NCBI GenBank assembly: GCA_947178105.1
Contig: CAMWXD010000011.1
Coordinates: 1-64,000 of the forward strand
Reading direction: 5' to 3'
DNA length: 64,000 nucleotides
DNA from: an uncultured Eubacterium sp.
Lineage (GTDB): Bacteria > Bacillota > Clostridia > Lachnospirales > Lachnospiraceae
Shown here: positions 1-10,770 of the stretch, piece by piece
Position numbering within the stretch: the first letter of the stretch is position 1
Layout: each line of letters starts with the position of its first letter
Position numbers and translations under genes: made by a program
Notes under the pieces: model-generated
What the model was told of the DNA's origin: nothing
Database searches by the model: none
What the model saw: only the letters and a program-made list of their open reading frames with translations

Positions 1-106
1 TATAAATGACCAACCAAGAGATTAAAACCGATATACGGATGACTGGGAGGCCCAGATGTTCACGCAGCCATTTTTCCTTCTTTTTTGCAAATGTTTCGAT
101 TCAAGT

Positions 107-144
107 AAAGCTACGATAACACGGATAAAGCGTTATAGCTTTTT
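107..144 (+). terminator. Terminator-like hairpin at left edge
   Basis: Interrupted stem AAAGCT/AGCT(TT) plus ATAAC/GTTAT around an 11-base loop, followed by a short T run. It lies directly 5' of the tRNA-like T arm. No gene is recognised in bases 1-106, so what it would terminate is unknown; it could also be part of a degenerate RNA. Confidence 0.3.
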
Positions 145-154
145 GGTAGTGTTG

Positions 155-184
155 AGGTCACCGGTTCGATTCCGGTTAGCAGCT
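155..184 (+). pseudogene. tRNA-like 3' fragment (T arm and acceptor half)
   Basis: The stretch has a near-perfect T arm (ACCGG, loop TTCGATT, CCGGT) followed by TAGCAGCT, which would be the 3' acceptor strand. No complementary 5' acceptor strand (GCTGCTA), D arm or anticodon arm is visible in the 150 bases upstream, and there is no CCA. It is best read as the 3' part of a tRNA, the kind of remnant left by integration or deletion at a tRNA gene. A chance T-arm-like sequence is possible. Bases 1-106 and 235-313 show nothing else recognisable. Confidence 0.35.
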
Positions 185-194
185 TTCGATTTTG

Positions 195-234
195 AAAAGG
201 CTTTTTGAAACGTTATGTTTGAAAAGCCTTTTTT
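195..234 (+). terminator. Rho-independent terminator
   Basis: Stem AAAAGGCTTTT/AAAAGCCTTTT with an inner AAAC/GTTT pairing, ending in a T run. Located just downstream of the tRNA-like fragment. Confidence 0.6.
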
Positions 235-313
235 GTCATAGAGCATTCACAACGCCCCTAAGACCTTTATCATCCTGCATCCAATATCCAATAGAAAGCG
301 AGGAAAACTTCCA

Positions 314-994
314 ATGACACAAAACACCTACGAATTATTCGAAAACTATATGCTTTCCTGTATGAAAGACAGCGCCCATGACAGGGAGCACATTTACCGT
401 GTCCTGTACCTGGCGCTTGAGATCGCGCAGACGGAGCCGGATGTGGACACTGACGTACTGATCTGCGCCTGCCTTTTGCATGATATCGGCAGACAGGCAC
501 AGTTTCAAAACCCAAAGCTGAACCATGCGCAGACAGGAGCCAGCCAGGCATTTCAGTTTTTGCTGGAGCACCAATTTCCAGAAACTTTTGCACAAAAAGT
601 CTCTGATTGTATCCTGTCGCATCGGTTTCGGAAAAACAACCCGCCAAAAAGCATAGAAGCCAAGATCCTGTTCGATGCGGACAAAATAGACGTTTCCGGT
701 GCTACCGGCATCGCCAGGACGCTGCTTTATCAGGGGCATACCGGGGAACCGCTCTATTTCCTGCTGCCGGACGGCACCGTATCAGACGGCACAAACGATA
801 CAGAGCCTTCTTTTTTCCAGGAATACAAATTCAAGCTGGAACATATTTATGAACATTTTTATACGCAAAAAGGCGCTGCGATCGCAAGGCAAAGACAGCA
901 GGCGGCTGTGAATTTTTATCAGGAGCTTTATCGTGAAACCAGCGCTGCTTATGCTGACAGCAAAGAAAAGCTCGCCGCTTATATCCAGGCGTAA
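314..994 (+). CDS. HD-domain metal-dependent phosphohydrolase
   Basis: 226-residue soluble protein of the HD superfamily, of the size of the small YedJ/YpgQ-type phosphohydrolases. The metal-binding pattern is visible: His at about 22 and 26, the His-Asp doublet at 56-57 in LLHDIGR, and a later Asp in LFDADKID at about residue 119. These proteins hydrolyse phosphate esters or nucleotides in the cytoplasm; the substrate cannot be read from sequence. Start ATG at 314 follows AGGAAAACTTCCA. It is a monocistronic plus-strand gene followed by a strong hairpin. Family assignment is firm, substrate unknown. Confidence 0.85.
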   Translation: MTQNTYELFENYMLSCMKDSAHDREHIYRVLYLALEIAQTEPDVDTDVLICACLLHDIGRQAQFQNPKLNHAQTGASQAFQFLLEHQFPETFAQKVSDCILSHRFRKNNPPKSIEAKILFDADKIDVSGATGIARTLLYQGHTGEPLYFLLPDGTVSDGTNDTEPSFFQEYKFKLEHIYEHFYTQKGAAIARQRQQAAVNFYQELYRETSAAYADSKEKLAAYIQA

Positions 995-1024
995 ACTGGC
1001 TTTTTACATATATATATAACCACA

Positions 1025-1065
1025 AACAGGGAGTATCCGCTTGCCATGCGCGGATGCTCCCTGTT
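1025..1065. terminator. Bidirectional terminator hairpin
   Basis: 16-bp stem (AACAGGGAG/CTCCCTGTT extended by TATCCGC/GCGGATG) with a 9-base loop, between the convergent HD hydrolase and lytic transglycosylase genes; T-rich sequence follows on the plus strand. Confidence 0.7.
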
Positions 1066-1124
1066 CGATTGTTTTGCAAATGTCGGACGCTCAGCGAAAT
1101 CGCAGTTCCCATTGATTTTCTATG

Positions 1125-2093
1125 TTATACCGTCTTATTTAAAAATATAGACATCCGGTTCTGGCCGCCAGCCGTCATATACTGGAATGCCTTATATGCA
1201 TCCCCAGCCGTATCGTCCTGCTGGTATGTATTGATGCGCCCTTGTGCATCCTTTACTTTTAACGTCAGTATTTTCGCCGGCTCTGCCTGTGCTGCTTCCT
1301 GCACCTGCTGCGGCGCCTGTACTGCTGCCTGTCCTGTGCTTTCCTGCTGCCCGCTGACAGAATCCTCTTCTTTGTCCAATTCTTCGCCTGTTAGTTTCTC
1401 ATAAATCACTTTTGTAAACAACTGCAAAAATTCCAGGTAATCATCATAGTCAAAATACTGGTTCAAAATATTTTGCAGCACATTGCCTGTTGCATTTGCC
1501 TGTGCTGCCGGCAAACCTGTATACGTGCCCTGCGTCTGGGACGTCCAGGAAGAAGCGGTACTTGTGCCTGCTGTCTGGGAAGCGCTGTCTGGTATCGTTA
1601 CGCCTTCCTGCAAATATCCAAGTACTTTTGCCACATATCCCTGTGTTTCTTTAAACGGAGGAATGCCGCCGTATTTATCGACATTGCCGCTTCCTGCATT
1701 GTATGCAGCGACTGCAAAAGCAAGATTGCCGTTATATTTTTCCAAAAGGCGGCTGATATACTGCGCCCCGCCCATGATGTTCTGCTCCGGGTCATAAGCA
1801 TCCGTGACGCCAAGAGAAGCCGCTGTTGCCGGCATCAACTGCATAATGCCCATAGCGCCGCAGTGCGACGTCGCATCTGCACGGAAGTTGGACTCCGCTT
1901 TTGCCATCGCTTTGAGCAAATCTTTGGATACCTGATAGGTATCCGCAGCCTTCTGGAAGATCTGCTCCAGATAGCTTCCATTGTTCTGCTGGTTCATATA
2001 ATTTGAAAAATAATTGCTGACCGTATCCGTACTGTTGTCCGCTCCGGCCGGCAGGAAAATGCCATCCGCATTTACTACAGAATTTACATTCAT
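1125..2093 (-). CDS. Lytic transglycosylase (SLT family), no signal peptide
   Basis: 322-residue protein with a goose-lysozyme/SLT fold domain at about residues 42-150. Catalytic Glu67 lies in KAESNF, followed by the family motif GAMGIMQLMP and AAYNAGSGNV. It would cleave peptidoglycan with 1,6-anhydro product formation. The first 40 residues are Ser/Asn/Gln rich with no signal peptide or lipobox, and the C-terminal half is a low-complexity Gln/Ala/Ser linker ending in a short beta-rich tail. The nearest ribosome binding site (AAGGAT) is about 14 bases from the ATG, longer than usual. It sits 31 bases downstream of the secreted C39/LRR gene, suggesting one envelope-related transcript. How it reaches the wall is not evident. 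Confidence 0.85.
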   Translation of the reverse strand: MNVNSVVNADGIFLPAGADNSTDTVSNYFSNYMNQQNNGSYLEQIFQKAADTYQVSKDLLKAMAKAESNFRADATSHCGAMGIMQLMPATAASLGVTDAYDPEQNIMGGAQYISRLLEKYNGNLAFAVAAYNAGSGNVDKYGGIPPFKETQGYVAKVLGYLQEGVTIPDSASQTAGTSTASSWTSQTQGTYTGLPAAQANATGNVLQNILNQYFDYDDYLEFLQLFTKVIYEKLTGEELDKEEDSVSGQQESTGQAAVQAPQQVQEAAQAEPAKILTLKVKDAQGRINTYQQDDTAGDAYKAFQYMTAGGQNRMSIFLNKTV

Positions 2094-2124
2094 AATGATC
2101 GTTTTTATCCTTTCTTCCTAACAC

Positions 2125-3468
2125 TCATTTCGCCTCTGTCTTTGGACGGCTGTCTGCCTGCACCTTCACAGTAGCTGTAACCGGAACCGATGTTCCTGAC
2201 AAAAGCTTCGCAAATGCCTCCATCTTCCCGCCAATCATCAGAAGCTTTGCCTTTTTATGTATCTTTGCAAAAGCATCTGCACCGATCGTTTGCAGGCTTC
2301 CTGCATATATCGTGATCTTTTGCAGGTTTTTGCAGTGGTAAAATGCTTTTGGCTCAATCTGCACAACGTTTGCGCCAACAGTAATTTCCTTTAAGTCATC
2401 AGCCTCAGCAAACGCGCCCTGCGCAACCTGTACTACACGGTACTGAACGCCTGAAAGATGCACCGTCTCCGGTATTGTGACCGACGCATCATTTTTTGCC
2501 CGCCCGGTACAGACTGCTGTCTTTGCCTGCTGATCCAAAATCCGATACATCAGGTTTCCGGCTTTTTGGTTTGTATACAGTGCTGCATTTGAAGCTTCCT
2601 GCGCATCCAATTCCCGGCTGGAACCCGGGCTTTCTGCGTCCGATGTATCCAAGCCAGAGGCCTCGCCTGAATTGGAGCCTGCGAATCCAGAATCCCCTGT
2701 ATCAGAACCTGCCAAGCCAGAATCCCCTGTATCAGAGCCTGTAAAGCCAGAATCCCCTGTATCGGAACCTGTAAAATCGGAACCCGCAGTATTGGCATCT
2801 GTCTGGGCAACTGTCAGATTCACCGGATTTTTTACATACCAGCACCGCCCCGCAGACTCCGCCGTTATGGAAGCCTGTGCAATCGGATACCTGCCGGCTG
2901 GCTTATCGTTGGAAGGGTCTGAGCAGTATAAGATACCGTCCGTATAATCGGTTACAAGTATTGCGTGCGGTTTTTTTGCGTTATAAATAACAACCCCTTC
3001 TGGATGCGCATTCAGCAGCCGGATCAGCTCGCTTTTTGAGGACAGCACTTTTTGTGTGACTGTGATGCCGGCTGCGGTAAAGTTCCATTTTAAACCGGTC
3101 TTTTCCGCCCATGCATATTTGCGGACATACTTTTCTGTAATTTGTTTCCAGTCTTGATTGCCGGAAAGCATTGCCGCCCTTCGAATCATCATCGTACTTG
3201 CTGTCAGTGTACAGACGCGTGCCTGCGACTGCTTTAAAAATACTTCGCTCGCATTCAGCTCAGAGAACGTGACTACAGCTTGTCCGCCAGATTCTGGCAA
3301 AGCTGCCCGCACAGGCTGCGCTGTCAAAGAAAGGCACAAAAGCAGGCTAAACAGCAGGCTCAAAACCCTGGCGCCTTTTCTCTTTTCAATCCGATTTATC
3401 CTTTTTATCCTTCTGGTACTTTTGCAATTTCTGGTGTTTTTCATGCTTTGGGCATTTCTGTCCTCCAT
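2125..3468 (-). CDS. Secreted C39-like peptidase with repeat linker and LRR_5 domain
   Basis: 447 residues from the ATG at 3468, chosen because AGGAGGAGTT precedes it; the frame stays open further upstream but overlaps lacZ and has no comparable site. A basic N-terminus and hydrophobic segment (about 31-55, ending QPVRA) form a signal peptide. Residues about 70-215 look like a papain-fold C39-type domain with Cys86 in SQARVCTLTA, His168 in KPHAILVTDY and Asp184 in YCSDPSND. A ten-residue Gly/Ser/Asp repeat (GSDTGDSGF type) forms a linker, followed by BspA-type LRR_5 repeats (AFYHCKNLQKITI). Likely an exported or surface protein; C39-like domains in such proteins may be peptidases or inactive binding folds. 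Confidence 0.75.
   Translation of the reverse strand: MEDRNAQSMKNTRNCKSTRRIKRINRIEKRKGARVLSLLFSLLLCLSLTAQPVRAALPESGGQAVVTFSELNASEVFLKQSQARVCTLTASTMMIRRAAMLSGNQDWKQITEKYVRKYAWAEKTGLKWNFTAAGITVTQKVLSSKSELIRLLNAHPEGVVIYNAKKPHAILVTDYTDGILYCSDPSNDKPAGRYPIAQASITAESAGRCWYVKNPVNLTVAQTDANTAGSDFTGSDTGDSGFTGSDTGDSGLAGSDTGDSGFAGSNSGEASGLDTSDAESPGSSRELDAQEASNAALYTNQKAGNLMYRILDQQAKTAVCTGRAKNDASVTIPETVHLSGVQYRVVQVAQGAFAEADDLKEITVGANVVQIEPKAFYHCKNLQKITIYAGSLQTIGADAFAKIHKKAKLLMIGGKMEAFAKLLSGTSVPVTATVKVQADSRPKTEAK
2672..2790. repeat. 30-bp tandem repeat inside the C39/LRR gene
   Basis: Three near-identical 30-bp units (2687-2716, 2717-2746, 2747-2776) with degenerate partial units on both sides. They encode the GSDTGDSG-type decapeptide linker. 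Multiples of three keep frame, so copy number can vary without breaking the gene. Confidence 0.85.
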
Positions 3469-3583
3469 AACTCCTCCTGATATACCTATTGTTGTTCGTT
3501 CCTCACGGTTAAGCCACTCTATAAATAGTTTACCGTAACTTGGCTCATCTGGCAAGTAGGAAATACAGAAAATCCAAATGGGC

Positions 3584-6661
<3,078 letters not shown>

Positions 6662-6702
6662 TTATTTCCAACTATATGAATTATAATCTATCAATATGTA
6701 CG

Positions 6703-7530
6703 TCAATTTCTTAAGCCTATGGCTTCGTTCATACTCCCGGTACGATACCCTTTCAGATCCATCGTTACATAAGTAAAGCCATATGCCTGAAAGCTTTTCA
6801 CAATCTGCTCCCGCACCTTTTCTTCCATCAGACGGCAAAACTCCTGCGGCAGCACTTCAATCCGCGCCATCCTCCCATGGATCCGTACGCGCATCTGATG
6901 AAAGCCCAAATCCAGCAGCAACTGCTCCGCCCGCCCTACCATCACAAGCTTTTCCGGCGTAATCTCCTCCCCATACACAAAACGCGAAGCCAGGCAAGCA
7001 TACGACTGCTTGTCCCACGTCGGCAGCCCCATCTGCCTGGACAATTCCCGGATCTCAGCCTTGGAAAGCCCTGCTTCGCGCAGCGGGCTTAAAATGCCAA
7101 GCTCCGCCACTGCATGATGCCCCGGCCGGTAATCGCCCGCATCATCTGTATTAGAGCCTTCTGCCGCATATACAAGCTTTAGCTCCTGCGCGGCTGCAAG
7201 CACAGCCTGCATCATCTGATACTTGCACAGATAGCAGCGGTTTGGCGGATTTTCTGCAAATCCTTCTATTTTCAATGGATCAAGCGTATGGACAGACTGG
7301 CGAATTTTGTACCTTTTGCAAAAATCCGCCGCTTCGTCTGATTCCCTTACCGGAAAGACAGCAGACTGGATCGTGACCGCCGCCGCACGGCCGCCCAATA
7401 CGTCGTGCGCTGTTTTTAACAAAAAAGCGGAATCTACACCGCCGGAAAATGCAACTGCCACGCTGCCAAGGTTTGCCAGTTTTTGCTTGAGATGTTTGAA
7501 TTTCAAATCTATTTCTTGTTCTTGGTTCAT
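6703..7530 (-). CDS. larE: LarE-type ATP-dependent sulfur transferase
   Basis: 275 residues from the ATG at 7530, chosen because GAGGACAAT precedes it; an ATG seven codons upstream lacks a site. An N-type ATP pyrophosphatase PP-loop, SGGVDS, is at about 29-34. LarE supplies sulfur to the pincer nickel cofactor of lactate racemase-type enzymes. Three cysteines stand out: Cys99 and Cys102 (RCYLCK) and Cys179 (YACLASR). Single-cysteine LarE sacrifices its own sulfur, while three-cysteine LarE proteins are reported to hold a [4Fe-4S] cluster and act catalytically, so this one probably belongs to the cluster type. larA, larB and larC are not in the window. Confidence 0.9.
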   Translation of the reverse strand: MNQEQEIDLKFKHLKQKLANLGSVAVAFSGGVDSAFLLKTAHDVLGGRAAAVTIQSAVFPVRESDEAADFCKRYKIRQSVHTLDPLKIEGFAENPPNRCYLCKYQMMQAVLAAAQELKLVYAAEGSNTDDAGDYRPGHHAVAELGILSPLREAGLSKAEIRELSRQMGLPTWDKQSYACLASRFVYGEEITPEKLVMVGRAEQLLLDLGFHQMRVRIHGRMARIEVLPQEFCRLMEEKVREQIVKSFQAYGFTYVTMDLKGYRTGSMNEAIGLRN

Positions 7531-7562
7531 ATTGTCCTCATTCCTATACATAAATTATTTGC

Positions 7563-8096
7563 CTATATTATTTTTAAATCTGTTTTCAGTCGTTTTTCAA
7601 ACATCAAATAATAGCAATTCATCTCAAAATCAGTACAGCCTCGATTTTCCTCGGGCAAATAGGATAATAATTTCTCCTTTACTTCCAGCTTCGTCAGCTC
7701 TTCGCGTAAATCCTCAGCTACTCCATTTTGTTTTAAAAATTTATCTATCTCAGTAACAGCCCTGTCAAGCTTTCTCTTTTCAACAACAAAATCCATATTA
7801 TACCGGGTCTGAGCTTCCCATTCACTCAGCATTTCCGCATGATCGTCCAGCCACTCTGAAATTACCAGATTGGCACCATTATGCGTAACCATCTGCAATA
7901 ATTTCGTAATCCGATGTGTATTTGGCACCGTAACTCCAACACATTCCAATGCGCCTTTTATCGTCTTTTCTACACACTGCTGTAAATGGTATGCTGTAAT
8001 ATTTAAAAACATCTCATCCGGAAACGGTCTTTGATACAATGCAACTGCTGCCTGATAATCCATAAAAGCGCTTTTAAACAGCCTGATATCACACAA
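7563..8096 (-). CDS. HEPN domain protein
   Basis: 177-residue helical protein whose N-terminal half (FKSAFMDYQAAVAL, then YHLQQCVEKTIKGAL) is typical of HEPN domains. HEPN proteins paired with MNT nucleotidyltransferases are often RNase toxins (HepT) neutralised by the partner. The canonical catalytic R-x(4-6)-H motif was not found here, so RNase activity is doubtful and it may be a nucleotide-binding or inactive member. The start is TTG at 8096, 10 bases after GGAG; an ATG lies 11 codons further in. It is 6 bases downstream of the MNT gene and clearly co-transcribed. Lost catalytic residues would fit the decayed surroundings. Confidence 0.7.
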   Translation of the reverse strand: MCDIRLFKSAFMDYQAAVALYQRPFPDEMFLNITAYHLQQCVEKTIKGALECVGVTVPNTHRITKLLQMVTHNGANLVISEWLDDHAEMLSEWEAQTRYNMDFVVEKRKLDRAVTEIDKFLKQNGVAEDLREELTKLEVKEKLLSYLPEENRGCTDFEMNCYYLMFEKRLKTDLKII

Positions 8097-8102
8097 TCTT
8101 TC

Positions 8103-8504
8103 TCAGCTCCTTTCAAACAAGAGCAGCCCTGTCCGGTCAATTTCCTGGTACAGCCTGTTCCCGTGATCTAAATTCATAACAAGATCCAGCTCGCAGTCTA
8201 AAACAGGCTCTTGCTTTAACGGCAGCCTTGGATCCTTTTTTTCAATGTACAAATCAATATCGCTGTAGCTGCTGCACCGAAATTGCAAAGAGCTTCCAAA
8301 CAACACAATCTTTTGTATATTTTCGTCCTGTTTTAAATCCTCTAACAACCGCTGCACCCTTTCCTGCATCAATGGATGCACACGGTTACAGTGTGTAAAA
8401 CAAACCCCTTCTTTTACCGGGAAATCCCACATTGCCTGAAAATGATTCATAAACGCCGCTCCGCCTTTATCCGTAATTATAGCAAAAAAATAACCTTCTT
8501 TCAA
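8103..8504 (-). CDS. MNT-type minimal nucleotidyltransferase
   Basis: Up to 133 residues. It has the DNA polymerase beta-like minimal nucleotidyltransferase signature GS-x10-D-x-D (FGSS...SDIDL) and a third acidic position near CELDLVMNL. MntA-type enzymes can AMPylate or otherwise modify a partner HEPN toxin; the tight spacing with the downstream HEPN gene supports such a pair. Start is uncertain: TTG at 8504 gives 133 residues but lacks a well placed site, whereas ATG at 8450 (GGAG eight bases upstream) gives 115 residues and still covers the whole domain. It lies just after the ABC exporter remnant. Confidence 0.75.
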   Translation of the reverse strand: MKEGYFFAIITDKGGAAFMNHFQAMWDFPVKEGVCFTHCNRVHPLMQERVQRLLEDLKQDENIQKIVLFGSSLQFRCSSYSDIDLYIEKKDPRLPLKQEPVLDCELDLVMNLDHGNRLYQEIDRTGLLLFERS

Positions 8505-8510
8505 CTGCCG

Positions 8511-9788
8511 TCATCCATTTTCTTCCTCCATATAATACTGTGCCTGTAGCTGAAACAGCGCCTTGTATGCCGTATCCTCTGCCATCAGATGCTCATGGGT
8601 ACCCTCTTCGGCAATTCCGCCGTCCGCAAACAGCAAAATCCTGTCACAAAACCTTGAGCTCGCCAGTCGGTGCGATATATAGATCATCAACTGGTTGCCT
8701 ACAGATTCGTCTATCATTTGGTAAATGTCGTATTCCGCCTGAGGATCCAATGCCGCCGTAGGCTCATCCATAATGATCACGCTGCTTTTTCGCAAAAGTG
8801 TACGTAAGATCGCCGTTTTCTGCGCTTCCCCTCCTGAAAGGTCAACGCCTTCCTTATCATAATCGCTGTATAAAAACGTATCAAACTGTTTCGGAAGCGA
8901 CTGGATAAAATGCAGAAATCCAATTTTTCTTGCAGCCTCTTCCAGCTCTTCGTCTGTAACCGCAGCATTTCCCAACGTTAAATTCTCCCGCAGTGTCAGT
9001 GCAAACAAATTAAAATCCTGAAATACCGTTGCAAAAATCCGACAGTAATCATCATAGTCAATGTCGCGGATATCCGTCCCATTGAGGTAAATAGCACCCT
9101 CCGTAGGATCATACAGGCGCAGCAGCAGCTTGATGAAGGTTGTTTTCCCAGCCCCATTCTCGCCGACAATCGATATCTTTTCCCCTGACCTTATCGTAAC
9201 GCTGACATTATGCAGCGAATCCTGCTCCTGGTTTGGATACCGATTGTTTTGAAATTCGATCTCAAAACAATCGGTATCTGACAAGGTATATCTTGTCTGC
9301 CGCCCTGCGCGAAACGTACTTGGTATATTGATAAAATCCAGATACTGGAAAAAAAGCGAATCAGCGATGTAACAAGCAAATAAAAGTTCATCGCCATTAC
9401 GCACTTTGTCGCTTTTGCAAAATGATCCATCGTCCTGGAGTCCTGAAGCATGTAATAATCCAGATCCGCGATCTTGCGAAACAGACGGATAATCCCCTCA
9501 TATTCCAGCGTCTTCGTCTGCTTTTCAAGCCTTGACGTAACCGCCTGGTTCAAACCCTGGAACACCAAAGCCAGGCATGTATAAAGCAGTGCATAAAAAT
9601 GACCTTTTGATAGTTCTGCCCATAGACAAACTCGTCAATAATCAGCTTTGGCAGATACAGGGAAGGCAGTACAACCATCCCGGATAATACCACTGCGGCA
9701 GCTAAGGTAAAAACGCTGTCTTATCAATTTCATAAATAAATCTAAAAATATGTATGACGTTATTTTTTACTCTTTTTAACGCTCCCAT
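8511..9788 (-). pseudogene. Decayed ABC exporter (permease-ATPase half-transporter)
   Basis: Read on the minus strand, ATG at 9788 (after GGGGGAT) begins MGALKRVKNN and stops after 28 codons. The sequence continues in another frame as LAAAVVLSGMVVLPSLYLPKL..., shifts again at about 9570 (LVFQGLNQAVTSRLEKQ, a transmembrane-domain helix), and the ATPase part is open in a third frame. The ATPase domain is intact: Walker A GENGAGKTT, Q-loop FQDF, signature LSGGEAQ, Walker B IIMDEPTAALD, H-loop SHR. Much of the transmembrane domain between about 9200 and 9450 is missing. At least two frameshifts plus a deletion make a functional exporter unlikely. The last 297-codon frame alone would be a soluble ATPase domain. 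Confidence 0.8.
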
Positions 9789-9818
9789 TCGTATATCCCC
9801 CGATCCTGTCCTGAGAGT

Positions 9819-9847
9819 ATTATACGATACCTTTCTTTTTGGCGCAA
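9819..9847 (-). promoter_or_regulatory. Retained promoter of the ABC exporter pseudogene
   Basis: On the minus strand, TATAAT at 9819-9824 with a weak -35 (TTGCGC, 9842-9847) at 17-bp spacing, about 31 bases upstream of the remnant's ATG. Confidence 0.4.
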
Positions 9848-9893
9848 CCAGCAATTCCCAGCAAAATCATACAACGCTGTTTTGCATTTGTTA

Positions 9894-9922
9894 TTGTATT
9901 AAATGGAAATATAGGTTATAAT
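9894..9922 (+). promoter_or_regulatory. Sigma-A promoter of first Uma2 gene
   Basis: TTGTAT (9894-9899), 17-bp spacer, TATAAT (9917-9922); start codon 31 bases downstream. Confidence 0.6.
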
Positions 9923-9952
9923 CAGATTACAAAAAGGAAAGGAAGTGTTACT

Positions 9953-10516
9953 ATGTCAGCATTCCAGCCACAACCTGAAACGATTACCCTGGAACAGTAC
10001 GAAGCTCTTCCGGAAAATGTCAGGGCGGAGGTCTTTGACGGACAGATTTATTACATGGCAAGCCCATCGAGAGACCACCAGATCATCTCCATGGAACTGT
10101 CCACCCTGTTCCATACGTATATCAAAAAAAAGAAAGGGCCATGCAGCGTCTTTCATGCTCCCTTCGATGTAAAAATAAATGATTCTCCACTTACGATCGT
10201 GCAGCCTGACCTGATGATCGTATGCGACCAAAGCAAGCTGGACGCAAACCGCTGCAACGGCGCCCCGGACTTTATTATAGAGATTATTTCCCCCGGCAAT
10301 CCGGCAGATGATTATATCCGCAAGCTCTATTATTACAAAAACGCCGGCGTCCGCGAGTACTGGATCGTAGATCCCCGCCGCAAGATCGTGACCGTCAACT
10401 ATTTTGAAAAAAATATGCTCAATATCCAGTATTCTTTTGACTCTACGATCAAGGTGCATATTTATGACGACTTACTGATTGATTTTTCGGATATTGCGGA
10501 AGTGCTGAACCTATAA
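9953..10516 (+). CDS. Uma2 family nuclease (DUF820)
   Basis: 187 residues from ATG 9953, preceded by AAAGGAAAGGAAG; the open frame extends 38 codons upstream through the promoter, so the shorter start is preferred. Uma2 proteins have a PD-(D/E)XK nuclease fold. Landmarks: ELRAEVFDG-like N-terminal strand (VRAEVFDGQIYYM), catalytic Asp in VQPDLMIVCD, Glu in DFIIEIISP, Asp/Lys in DDYIRKLYYY and the family signature AGVREYWIVDP. The fold is a Holliday-resolvase-like endonuclease but the cellular role is unknown. A paralogue lies at 14394. The gene is monocistronic, followed by a terminator. Confidence 0.88.
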   Translation: MSAFQPQPETITLEQYEALPENVRAEVFDGQIYYMASPSRDHQIISMELSTLFHTYIKKKKGPCSVFHAPFDVKINDSPLTIVQPDLMIVCDQSKLDANRCNGAPDFIIEIISPGNPADDYIRKLYYYKNAGVREYWIVDPRRKIVTVNYFEKNMLNIQYSFDSTIKVHIYDDLLIDFSDIAEVLNL

Positions 10517-10547
10517 AAAAGCCAGCGTCAAAAGCTGTGATCCAAAA

Positions 10548-10596
10548 GAGCCGGTAAGCTGTGAATGCTCACAGGATTGCCGGCTCGGCTTTTATT
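10548..10596 (+). terminator. Rho-independent terminator after Uma2 gene
   Basis: Two stacked stems, GAGCCGG/CCGGCTC and CTGTGA/TCACAG, followed by GGCTTTTATTTT. Confidence 0.8.
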
Positions 10597-10629
10597 TTCT
10601 ATCTTACGAAATTTCGAGGTAATACTCTC

Positions 10630-10770
10630 ATGCAAAAAACCCGCCCTGATATGGATATTGGCAATAATATACAAAATCTGAGAAAAGCCGCCAGCTTGAC
10701 ACAGGAACAGACGGTTGCGCGCCTACAGCTCATGAATATTAAACAAAATCTTTCAGTCAGATATCTCTGA
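10630..10770 (+). pseudogene. Truncated XRE-family HTH repressor
   Basis: 46-codon frame from ATG 10630. Residues 10-35 (IGNNIQNLRKAASLTQEQTV) match the first helices of a Cro/C1-type HTH domain; after LQLMNI the sequence loses all similarity to the recognition helix and ends within nine codons. It overlaps the end of the convergent FMN-binding gene. It is read as a 5' fragment left by a deletion that joined it to the neighbouring gene. Confidence 0.6.

Noticed and set aside
9839..9952. Upstream extension of the first Uma2 gene
   Set aside because: It would include the promoter boxes; family similarity and the binding site begin at the ATG 9953.
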